Notes under the pieces: generated by a model | The model's database searches: none | The model's input: only the letters and a program-made list of their open reading frames with translations | What the model was told of the DNA's origin: nothing | Position numbers and translations under genes: made by a program | Assembly (NCBI GenBank): GCA_002476625.1 | Contig: DLLC01000048.1 | Coordinates: 1 to 5,112 of the forward strand | Direction of reading: 5' to 3' | Length of the DNA stretch: 5,112 nucleotides | Source of the DNA: Porphyromonadaceae bacterium UBA7572 | Lineage (GTDB): Bacteria; Bacteroidota; Bacteroidia; Bacteroidales; Muribaculaceae | Shown here: positions 1 through 5,112 of the stretch, in pieces | Position numbering within the stretch: the first letter of the stretch is position 1 | Layout: every line of letters begins with the position of its first letter

Positions 1-48
1 AATGAAAGCCCGAAGTCCGCATTTGCTAGGCTTCGGGCTGGATTCATT
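1..48 (-). terminator. Hairpin terminator downstream of the BspA-like gene
   Basis: A perfect 9-bp stem AGCCCGAAG / CTTCGGGCT pairs positions 7-15 with 31-39. It can be extended inward by a CC/GG pair past a bulged T at 16, and outward by AATGAA (1-6) with TTCATT (43-48) across a three-base bulge. It begins 14 bases past the stop codon of the minus-strand gene, and in that direction the stem runs into TTCATT at the window edge. The T-tract is weak, so it could also act in both directions or serve a convergent gene lying off the left end. Confidence 0.72.
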
Positions 49-62
49 TGCTGTTTTGAGTT

Positions 63-1814
63 TTACCGGACAGCAATATCTTCATTTCTGTGCTTTGCAT
101 TTATTTGTGAATCATTAGCCGATTCAATCGGCAGGATTTTTTTGTAGTTCGTCCATGGCTTTGTGCCCTTATAAAGTTCTACTGATGAGGCTGGCACATA
201 AAGAGGCACGCCCTTTTCGCTATCGCTTTTCAGGATAGGAGGAGTGGTGGCGCGAACCACAATTTTCTGCAAATTTTTATTCTTGTCCACCATTTTCTTC
301 TCGATAACTTCTACGGTGCGGGGAATGTCGATGCTGAGCAAATTGCAATTGTCGAGCGCGCTTTCCTCGATCACTCTAAGGCCTTCGTTGAGTGTGATGG
401 CTGTTAGGCTCCGGCATTCGTTGAATGCTTTGAAAGAAAGCGTCTTCACCGTGCTTGGCACAGCTACTTTGCTGAGCGACTTGCAGCCCCTGAAGCACTC
501 TTTGCCTATGATCGTCAGTCCTTCGGGCAGGCTGATGCTTTGCAGCGATTCGCAGTTGCGGAATGCGTCTTGACGCAATTCGGTGACGCAATTCGGCAGG
601 CTGACCTGTTGCAGACTTTTGCAGCCCATGAAAGTGCCTTCATCCACCACGTTCACACCATTAGGCCACGCAAAAGAAGTGATGGCAGCACAACCGCTGA
701 ATGCGTGGTTGCCAATAGACTTGAGCGCTTCGGCAAAGCTGATGCTTGCCATGCCTGAACAGTTCATAAATGCGCTATTTCCGATTTCTGTGGTTGATTC
801 GGGCAGATACACACTTTTCACCTTGCTACCGCTGAATGCAAAATTGCCGATGCGGGTCACACCGTCGGGCACTGTCACTTCAGCGTCTCTGCCCATAGGG
901 AAGGTGTGTAGAGTATAGCCATTGTCGCTATACAAAATGCCGTCTTCAGAAAGTAATGTGCTGTTGCCGCTCTCCACATCAATTCGGGTGAGCGTGCTGA
1001 TTGTTCCGAGCCCACCTTTAAGGTAGGTGCTGGCGGGAATAAGCATTTGCGTGAGTTTTGTGTAGGAGAAAGCGTTATTGCCTAAAGAGACGAGGCCTTG
1101 TGGCAGATGGACGGCGCGCAGGGGGCAATAGCTGAACGCCTCGCAGCCAATTTCCCTTAAAGTGTAGGGCAGGTTCACTTCCGGCAATTCGAGGCAGTGA
1201 GAGAAAGCCCTGTTTCCGATGCGCTCAATGCCATCGGGTAAATCCACTTTTCTCAATTGGCCGCATGAGTAGAAAGCCTCGTCGTCGATAAAGCGCACGT
1301 TGCGTGGCATCATCACATCTTCGAGCTTGCTGCATCCAGAGAACGCTCTCTTGCGTATGCACGACGTGAATTTTGGAAGTATGATGGTGCGAAGAGCCGT
1401 GCAGCCATAAAACATATAGTCGCCCACTTCGTCGCGGATGGCGCGGTTGCCAGAATAGTAATATCCGCCTGTGGTGATGTGGGCTTCCGACAAGTCGAGG
1501 TCCACATAGTTTTCGATAGGGTTGCCATTGGTGTCGAAACACGCAGTTCGAGTGCAGAGTTTCCTCAGCAGCGCTATGTCGTCGCCATTGATATTGCCGA
1601 TAATTACCACTATGCGAGCCTGACGCAGTTCGCGCTCTCCAAGTTTATCTTTCAGGTGACCAGCATATCTACAGCTGATTTCGCACACATCAGGTGCCCC
1701 ATGCCTGTAATTTCCACCATAGTAGGTTGCGCCAGAAGGCATCGCAGACAAGGTGGGCAATGACAGGGTGAGGGCGGATGCACAAATGCAGATAGTAGCT
1801 AAAACTTTTCTCAT
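63..1814 (-). CDS. BspA-like leucine-rich-repeat secreted protein
   Basis: This 583-residue protein belongs to the BspA / TpLRR (LRR_5) type of bacterial surface proteins, which in known members mediate adhesion or protein binding; its ligand cannot be read from sequence. Residues 1-24 form a signal peptide (MRK start, hydrophobic core, likely cut after LSA). Residues 53-86 carry the N-terminal BspA segment with GNINGDDIALLRKL. From about 130 to 520 there are some 15 repeats of 22-23 residues following IGxxAFxxCxxLxxVxLPxGL. They are interrupted at about 262-313 by the characteristic SEDGILYS...LHTFP linker. Residues 536-564 form the usual closing segment (LYVPASSVELYKG...W). A short polar tail (565-583) follows, with no recognisable type IX secretion C-terminal domain, lipobox or membrane anchor. 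The ATG at 1814 is preferred over an in-frame TTG at 1859, because that TTG lies inside the predicted promoter. The gene stands alone, divergent from the porin-imelysin operon. Confidence 0.93.
   Translation of the reverse strand: MRKVLATICICASALTLSLPTLSAMPSGATYYGGNYRHGAPDVCEISCRYAGHLKDKLGERELRQARIVVIIGNINGDDIALLRKLCTRTACFDTNGNPIENYVDLDLSEAHITTGGYYYSGNRAIRDEVGDYMFYGCTALRTIILPKFTSCIRKRAFSGCSKLEDVMMPRNVRFIDDEAFYSCGQLRKVDLPDGIERIGNRAFSHCLELPEVNLPYTLREIGCEAFSYCPLRAVHLPQGLVSLGNNAFSYTKLTQMLIPASTYLKGGLGTISTLTRIDVESGNSTLLSEDGILYSDNGYTLHTFPMGRDAEVTVPDGVTRIGNFAFSGSKVKSVYLPESTTEIGNSAFMNCSGMASISFAEALKSIGNHAFSGCAAITSFAWPNGVNVVDEGTFMGCKSLQQVSLPNCVTELRQDAFRNCESLQSISLPEGLTIIGKECFRGCKSLSKVAVPSTVKTLSFKAFNECRSLTAITLNEGLRVIEESALDNCNLLSIDIPRTVEVIEKKMVDKNKNLQKIVVRATTPPILKSDSEKGVPLYVPASSVELYKGTKPWTNYKKILPIESANDSQINAKHRNEDIAVR
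571..596. repeat. Perfect 13-bp tandem duplication inside the BspA-like gene
   Basis: TGACGCAATTCGG occurs twice back to back, at 571-583 and 584-596. The unit length is not a multiple of three, so the two copies are read in different frames within the LRR gene, as LPNCVT and TELRQ on the minus strand. Both flanking LRR units (about residues 390-412 and 413-435) keep the normal 23-residue length, so the two-copy state is the intact reading frame. Loss or gain of one copy by slippage would shift the frame. Confidence 0.85.
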
Positions 1815-1856
1815 GCCGTAAGTGTAATAATATGTGATGCTGATGATTGTTGACGG

Positions 1857-1885
1857 CAAAGTTATAAAAAAGTGGTGAATGGCAA
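1857..1885 (-). promoter_or_regulatory. Bacteroidetes-type promoter of the BspA-like gene
   Basis: On the minus strand, TAACTTTG (1864-1857) is an exact match to the Bacteroidetes -7 element TAnnTTTG. A TTG at 1885-1883 stands about 18 bases upstream as a weak -33 element. Transcription would start near 1850, giving a leader of roughly 35 bases before the ATG at 1814. This placement excludes translation from the TTG at 1859. Confidence 0.6.
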
Positions 1886-1935
1886 TAAATAGCGTGATAA
1901 TAAATGATAATGATAATGATAATAAAAAAGTGGTG
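1864..1935. repeat. 14-bp direct repeat flanking the GATAAT array
   Basis: ATAAAAAAGTGGTG occurs at 1864-1877 and again, identically, at 1922-1935, 58 bases apart. The first copy lies in the spacer of the BspA-like promoter and the second directly abuts the GATAAT array, so the pair brackets that array. It may be a trace of a local duplication or a pair of protein-binding sites; the sequence alone does not decide. Confidence 0.7.
1896..1924. promoter_or_regulatory. GATAAT hexamer array resembling a Fur box
   Basis: GATAAT occurs four times: at 1896-1901, then in perfect tandem at 1906-1911, 1912-1917 and 1918-1923. The classical Fur box, as defined in proteobacteria, can be described as at least three GATAAT-like hexamers. 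Positions 1906-1924 match the 19-base consensus GATAATGATAATCATTATC at 16 positions; the mismatches are at consensus positions 13, 16 and 19. The array lies just upstream of the -33 region of the BspA-like promoter and about 170 bases upstream of the porin -7 element. The imelysin operon next door makes iron control plausible. Against this, the region is AT-rich, the third hexamer is direct rather than inverted, and Fur specificity in this phylum may differ. Confidence 0.42.
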
Positions 1936-1995
1936 GTGCGCAGAGATGAAGGCAGGGTGAAAATTAGAGGGCTTAGATGGTGGTTTTATACCAAC

Positions 1996-2019
1996 AAATG
2001 GTGATTTTAATCATTGTTT
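1996..2019. promoter_or_regulatory. Imperfect palindrome with CRP/FNR-like core
   Basis: Positions 1996-2006 and 2009-2019 form an 11-bp inverted repeat with 8 of 11 matches around a TT centre. Its core TGAT-TTTA-ATCA (2002-2013) has the TGAT-N4-ATCA arrangement shared by FNR-type sites. The outer bases of the FNR consensus (TTGAT...ATCAA) are not conserved. The centre is about 98 bases upstream of the likely porin transcription start. It overlaps the first AAATnnTGATTT repeat, so the two readings compete. Confidence 0.3.
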
Positions 2020-2072
2020 GTTAGCAATAAATACTGATTTTGACTTTTTTTTTACTACAAAATAGTGATTTA
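1996..2072. repeat. Three helically phased AAATnnTGATTT repeats
   Basis: Three imperfect direct repeats of AAATnnTGATTT(T/A) start at 1996, 2029 and 2060, with intervening pairs GG, AC and AG. The starts are 33 and 31 bases apart, close to three helical turns, so all three would face roughly the same side of the DNA. The last copy overlaps the putative -33 region (2069-2072) of the porin promoter. This arrangement suggests cooperative binding sites for a regulator of the porin-imelysin operon; the regulator is unknown. Confidence 0.5.
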
Positions 2073-2099
2073 TAGAAATATCATTTTAGGATAATTTTG
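2069..2099 (+). promoter_or_regulatory. Bacteroidetes-type promoter of the porin-imelysin operon
   Basis: TAATTTTG at 2092-2099 matches the Bacteroidetes -7 element TAnnTTTG exactly. TTTA at 2069-2072, nineteen bases upstream, is a near match to the -33 TTTG. Transcription would begin near 2106, leaving a leader of about 57 bases before the ATG at 2163. The leader is A-rich (A7 at 2129-2135) and has no Shine-Dalgarno sequence, as is usual in this phylum. Confidence 0.62.
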
Positions 2100-2162
2100 C
2101 ATTGGATTTTCAGAGTGTAAATATTAACAAAAAAACGATATTCAATGCTAAATTTTACATCA

Positions 2163-3449
2163 ATGAAGTATGTGGCGGCTATTGTGGCAAGTTCGTTTTC
2201 CTTGCTGGCAATGTCGCAAACTGTGCAGACCGACTCTGCATCAGCCCCCAAAAAGGTGAGCCGACTCACCTTGGGTGGCTATGGCGAGGCAGTGGCGAGT
2301 AGAATGTTTTACAGCAATAACTACAAGCGCTACACCGACGCGTCGAAATACAAGAATGCCAAAAGTTTCGGTCAGTTTGACTTACCACATGTAGTGATAT
2401 TTTTGGGATACGACTTCGGAAAAGGCTGGTCGATGGGATCGGAAATAGAGTTTGAGCATGGTGGGACGGAAAGCGCCATTGAGATTGAGGAGGAAGAAAC
2501 TGGCGAATACGAGAGCGAAATAGAGCGTGGCGGTGAAGTGGCGCTTGAGCAGTTCTGGATTCAGAAAGCCTTCTCTCCAAAATTCAACCTGCGCTTGGGG
2601 CACATGGTGGTGCCTGTGGGTGAAACCAACACCGCCCATATGCCAACAGAGTTTTTCACCGTTTACCGTCCAGAAGGCGAAAACACCATCATTCCTTGCA
2701 CATGGCATGAGACGGGCATTGCAGCCTTTGGCCGGATAGGCGACTTCCGCTATGAGGTGATGGGTATGGCAGGACTTGACGCCGACCGCTTCGGCAATAA
2801 AGGCTGGATTCACGACGGTGCGGGTTCGCCCTACGAATTCAAGATGGCCACTTGCTATGCTGGCGCACTGCGTATCGACAACTATTCTATTAAAGGTCTC
2901 CGGCTGAGCGCGAGTGGGTATGTGGGCAATAGTGCCAACAACACATTGGCCGCCACCGACAAGTACAGCAATCTGAAAGGTACTGTGACCATTGGCACAT
3001 TCGGATTTCTTTACGACGACCATAATGTGATTGCGCGTGGTAATTTTGATTATGGCCACCTAACGAATTCTCTTGAGATTACAAATGCTAATACAGCTTC
3101 ACGAAAAGATTCTCCATCACCAAAGACGAGCGTGGCTTCGGATGCCATAGCAATGGGCTGTGAATTGGGGTACAATGTGTTTTCTTTGAGCAAAAAACTC
3201 ACTGCCGATAATCAGCGTTTCTATGTGTTTGGACGCTATGATTATTACGACTCAATGTATAAAACCGTTTCAAAGATGGTGGACGAGACTATGTGGGGAC
3301 GTCAGAAGATGACATTTGGCTTCAACTATTACCCCATAAAAGAGGTAGTGATTAAGGGCGAGTGGAGTAAGCGTATGTTTAAGTCGCAATACAACGATGA
3401 GCCTACTATCAGCTTGGGCGTATGCTATTATGGTATGTTCCACTTGTAG
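2163..3449 (+). CDS. Outer-membrane beta-barrel porin-like protein
   Basis: This 428-residue protein looks like the porin-type proteins (phosphate-selective porin O/P-like or related barrels) common in Bacteroidales. Residues 1-19 form a signal peptide (MKY start, hydrophobic core ending near AMSQ). The rest alternates short amphipathic strands with polar turns, as in a barrel: LTLGGYGEA near 35, the GWSMGSEIEFEHG strand at 88-100, and closing strands from about 351 to the C-terminus. A very acidic loop follows at 103-125 (11 Glu in 23 residues). The barrel ends in GMFHL rather than the more usual terminal aromatic residue. The ATG at 2145 would add six residues before the signal peptide; the ATG at 2163 is preferred because it puts a lysine directly ahead of the hydrophobic core. 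Being first in a run with imelysin and di-haem oxidoreductase genes, it may supply the outer-membrane channel for that system. The substrate is unknown, and the family call rests on overall pattern. Confidence 0.82.
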   Translation: MKYVAAIVASSFSLLAMSQTVQTDSASAPKKVSRLTLGGYGEAVASRMFYSNNYKRYTDASKYKNAKSFGQFDLPHVVIFLGYDFGKGWSMGSEIEFEHGGTESAIEIEEEETGEYESEIERGGEVALEQFWIQKAFSPKFNLRLGHMVVPVGETNTAHMPTEFFTVYRPEGENTIIPCTWHETGIAAFGRIGDFRYEVMGMAGLDADRFGNKGWIHDGAGSPYEFKMATCYAGALRIDNYSIKGLRLSASGYVGNSANNTLAATDKYSNLKGTVTIGTFGFLYDDHNVIARGNFDYGHLTNSLEITNANTASRKDSPSPKTSVASDAIAMGCELGYNVFSLSKKLTADNQRFYVFGRYDYYDSMYKTVSKMVDETMWGRQKMTFGFNYYPIKEVVIKGEWSKRMFKSQYNDEPTISLGVCYYGMFHL

Positions 3450-3513
3450 TGCATATATAGAAAAGGAAATTTAGACTATCAAAAAATAAATAAAATTAAT
3501 TCAATTAACTATT

Positions 3514-4662
3514 ATGGATTTTAAAAAGATTTTCAACAAAAGCCTTGTGGTGCTCACTGTTGCCACTGCAATGGTTTCTTGTAGCGACAACAACAACGAG
3601 CCAACCCCGGGAGACAGCAATGCCGAAAAGCAGGCTATCCTCTCGCAGTATGTGAATAAGGTGGTGGTTCCCACCTACAAGTCGTTGGCCGACGCTTCTA
3701 TGGAGCTTGCCGACCTTTGTGCCGACTTGAAGGCAAACCCTACCCAAGAGAAGGTGCAGGCAGCTTGCGACAAATGGGTTGACGCGCGCAAATACTGGGA
3801 GCTGAGCGAGGCTTTCCTGTTTGGCGCAGCCGGTGACTACAACATCGACCCACACATTGACTCTTGGCCTCTGCAAAAGAGCAAGCTCGACCAGACGCTT
3901 GCCAATGCCGACCTTATCGCCGAACTTGATGAGAAAGGCGCTGGTGCCGAAGGTTTCTCCTCGCTTGGCTATGGCTTGCTTGGCTTCCACGCTATTGAGT
4001 ATGTGATCTTCCGCGATGGACATGCAAGAAGCGTAGAAGAAATCACCAAAAATGAACTGATTTACAACGCCGCTGTGGCTGAAGACCTCGCATGGCAAAC
4101 TATTCGCCTTGAAGCAGCTTGGGCTGGCATTGACAATGTGACTGCCGAGAAAAAGAAAATTTTGGAAGAAAACGAGCTGGAGCCTACCAACAACTATGGT
4201 GAAATGATGATTCTCGCCGGAGAGAAAGGCAATGCCAACTATAAAACCCAGATTGCCGCAATGGTGCAAGTGCTTCAAGGTGCCAGCGATATTAGCGACG
4301 AGGTGGGCAATACAAAAATCACCGACCCTGTTAACTCTGGCAATGTGCTCGATGTGGAGTCGTGGTACTCTTGGAACTCTATTGCCGACTTTACCGACAA
4401 TATCAGAAGCGTGCGCAACGCCTACTATGGAACTCTCGACGGAACTGTAAACTCAAACTCTATTTCCGCTTATATGAAGAAAGTTGACGCTAACGCCGAC
4501 ACAAAAATCCGCACAGCCATCGATAACGCAATCAAGGAGGTGTCGATCATGCCGGCTCCATTCCGTAACCACCTTACCGCTGCTGAAACCCAGAAGGCAG
4601 TGGCTGCTTGCAATGAGCTGATGGACGCGCTCGACGAAGCAATTACAGAAATCCAAAAATAA
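3514..4662 (+). CDS. Imelysin-family (peptidase M75-like) lipoprotein
   Basis: This 382-residue protein belongs to the imelysin family, related to EfeO and IrpA, which takes part in bacterial iron uptake; despite the M75 name, protease activity is doubtful for many members. An N-terminal signal (basic n-region, hydrophobic 11-20) ends in MVSC, so Cys23 is probably lipidated. The following SDNNNE resembles the acidic surface-export signal of Bacteroidetes lipoproteins. Family marks are visible in order: WVDARKYWELSEAFLFG at 88-104, IDPHIDSWPL at 111-120, the GxHxxE motif at 157-162 (GFHAIE; His159 and Glu162 are the presumed metal-site residues), and the second-half block WYSWNSIADFTDNIRS from 284 with NAYYG at 302-306. 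Length and motifs are complete. It lies 64 bases after the porin and 13 bases before the haem-protein gene, with no terminator between, so it is probably the middle of an operon. The expected role is periplasmic or surface binding of iron or a similar metal; this is inferred from the family. Confidence 0.93.
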   Translation: MDFKKIFNKSLVVLTVATAMVSCSDNNNEPTPGDSNAEKQAILSQYVNKVVVPTYKSLADASMELADLCADLKANPTQEKVQAACDKWVDARKYWELSEAFLFGAAGDYNIDPHIDSWPLQKSKLDQTLANADLIAELDEKGAGAEGFSSLGYGLLGFHAIEYVIFRDGHARSVEEITKNELIYNAAVAEDLAWQTIRLEAAWAGIDNVTAEKKKILEENELEPTNNYGEMMILAGEKGNANYKTQIAAMVQVLQGASDISDEVGNTKITDPVNSGNVLDVESWYSWNSIADFTDNIRSVRNAYYGTLDGTVNSNSISAYMKKVDANADTKIRTAIDNAIKEVSIMPAPFRNHLTAAETQKAVAACNELMDALDEAITEIQK

Positions 4663-4675
4663 AAAACATTTAATT

Positions 4676-5112
4676 ATGCTGAGTTTAAATAAATATACTG
4701 TGGCATCGGTTTTGGCAGCGTTGCTGTTGCCATCATGCTCAGACAATAACACAAAGGAAGAACCGGAGCCAACCGTGTCGGATGAATACTATTCTGGCGG
4801 TTTGCTGGGCACTACGTTCAACAACACTTCTTCTGCCTATGAGCAATTCACTCCAGCGGTAGAGAAGCAGGGACTGGTGGCTTCGTTTAAGCGAGGCGAG
4901 CGTATTTTTGAGGCGCCTTTCGACACCGACACCGATCCGTCGCATCCTATGCGCGGCCTTGGCCCCCTGTGGGTGAGAACAAGCTGCATCGCTTGTCACC
5001 CAGGCTACGGACATGGACAGCGTCAGTTGTCGAATTACAATTCAGAAGTGATTGGCAATGGTTACCTGCTTGTGCTCACTGATGAGAATGACAATTACCT
5101 GTCGTCGCTCAC
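4676..5112 (+). CDS. Di-haem oxidoreductase (DUF1111/DHOR-like) lipoprotein, 3' truncated
   Basis: An open frame runs from the ATG at 4676 off the right edge, giving 145 residues without a stop. The N-terminus is a lipoprotein signal: hydrophobic 9-18, then LPSC with Cys21 as lipidation site, followed by SDNN as in the imelysin upstream. Residues 71-100 (FKRGERIFEAPF then GLGPLWVRTSC) and the haem-binding CxxCH at 104-108 (CIACH) fit the start of the di-haem oxidoreductase family, also annotated as thiol oxidoreductase or putative peroxidase, where an N-terminal c-type haem domain is followed by a second CxxCH. The second motif must lie beyond this window. Such genes frequently neighbour imelysins. 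The gap after the imelysin stop is 13 bases, supporting co-transcription. A redox role toward iron is possible but not shown; the substrate is unknown. An ordinary cytochrome c peroxidase is the main alternative. Confidence 0.88.
   Translation, partial: MLSLNKYTVASVLAALLLPSCSDNNTKEEPEPTVSDEYYSGGLLGTTFNNTSSAYEQFTPAVEKQGLVASFKRGERIFEAPFDTDTDPSHPMRGLGPLWVRTSCIACHPGYGHGQRQLSNYNSEVIGNGYLLVLTDENDNYLSSL

Larger units (their letters stand above)
1815..2162. promoter_or_regulatory. Divergent intergenic control region
   Basis: This AT-rich 348-base stretch separates the minus-strand BspA-like gene from the plus-strand porin. I see no credible gene in it. It contains a TAnnTTTG promoter for each direction, a GATAAT hexamer array, a 14-bp direct repeat flanking the array, three AAATnnTGATTT repeats, a palindrome, a T9 run (2045-2053) and an A7 run (2129-2135). 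The two promoters lie about 230 bases apart, so regulators bound between them could act on either side. No hairpin strong enough to be a riboswitch or attenuator was found by eye. Confidence 0.8.

Noticed and set aside
244..918. Plus-strand open frames opposite the BspA-like gene
   Set aside because: They mirror the repetitive LRR coding sequence; their periodic Leu/Ser content comes from the repeats on the true strand.
130..1420. Repeated short motifs that could suggest a repeat array such as CRISPR
   Set aside because: They are degenerate 66-69-base coding periods of the LRR protein, not identical repeats separated by unique spacers.
1815..1859. Upstream TTG start at 1859 for the BspA-like protein, adding 15 residues
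   Set aside because: The TTG overlaps the predicted -7 element and would lie upstream of the transcription start, and the extension would place non-signal residues before a good signal peptide.
2145..2162. ATG at 2145 as the porin start
   Set aside because: It is possible, but it adds MLNFTS ahead of a normal Lys-plus-hydrophobic signal peptide. The ATG at 2163 fits better, though the sequence does not settle it.
2081..2269. Small minus-strand open frame (62 codons) across the porin promoter and 5' end
   Set aside because: It overlaps the promoter and signal-peptide region of the porin, and its sequence shows no protein-like features.
2382..3059. Antisense open frame of 225 codons within the porin gene
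   Set aside because: It has no family resemblance and no promoter, and covers a well-supported barrel protein on the other strand.
3496..3508. TTAATT-C-AATTAA palindrome between the porin and imelysin genes
   Set aside because: It is pure AT with a one-base loop and no T-tract, so it is not a credible terminator; chance is likely in this AT-rich gap.
3505..4278. Long open frame (257 codons) antisense to the imelysin gene
   Set aside because: It lies opposite a complete, motif-bearing imelysin, has no recognisable domain, and is explained by the codon bias of the sense gene.

Overview
The window looks like a Bacteroidales chromosome (Prevotella-like or a relative; the genus is an inference). 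The grounds are a BspA-type leucine-rich-repeat protein, two lipoproteins with SC-type lipoboxes followed by acidic/Asn-rich residues, start codons without Shine-Dalgarno sequences, and two exact matches to the Bacteroidetes -7 promoter element TAnnTTTG, one on each strand.

Layout. Positions 1-48 hold a hairpin that works as a terminator for the minus-strand gene. Positions 63-1814 (minus) encode a secreted 583-residue BspA-like protein with about 15 TpLRR-type repeats. Positions 1815-2162 are a 348-base divergent control region. It holds one promoter for each side, an array of GATAAT hexamers resembling a Fur box, a 14-bp direct repeat flanking that array, three AAATnnTGATTT repeats spaced 31-33 bp apart, and a TGAT-N4-ATCA palindrome. 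Positions 2163-3449 (plus) encode an outer-membrane beta-barrel (porin-like) protein. Positions 3514-4662 (plus) encode an imelysin-family (peptidase M75-like) lipoprotein with an intact GxHxxE motif. From 4676 to the right edge runs the 5' part of a di-haem oxidoreductase (DUF1111/DHOR-like) lipoprotein with its first CxxCH haem motif; the window edge truncates it.

How they fit together. The three plus-strand genes are closely spaced (64 and 13 bases) with no visible terminator between them, so they look like one operon: an outer-membrane channel, an imelysin likely to bind metal, and a c-type haem redox protein. Imelysin is related to the EfeO iron-uptake component, and imelysin genes are often next to DUF1111 genes. 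The most economical reading is an envelope system for acquiring or handling iron, possibly iron-controlled through the GATAAT array. The operon type is not new. The least explained part of the window is the repeat-rich regulatory region.
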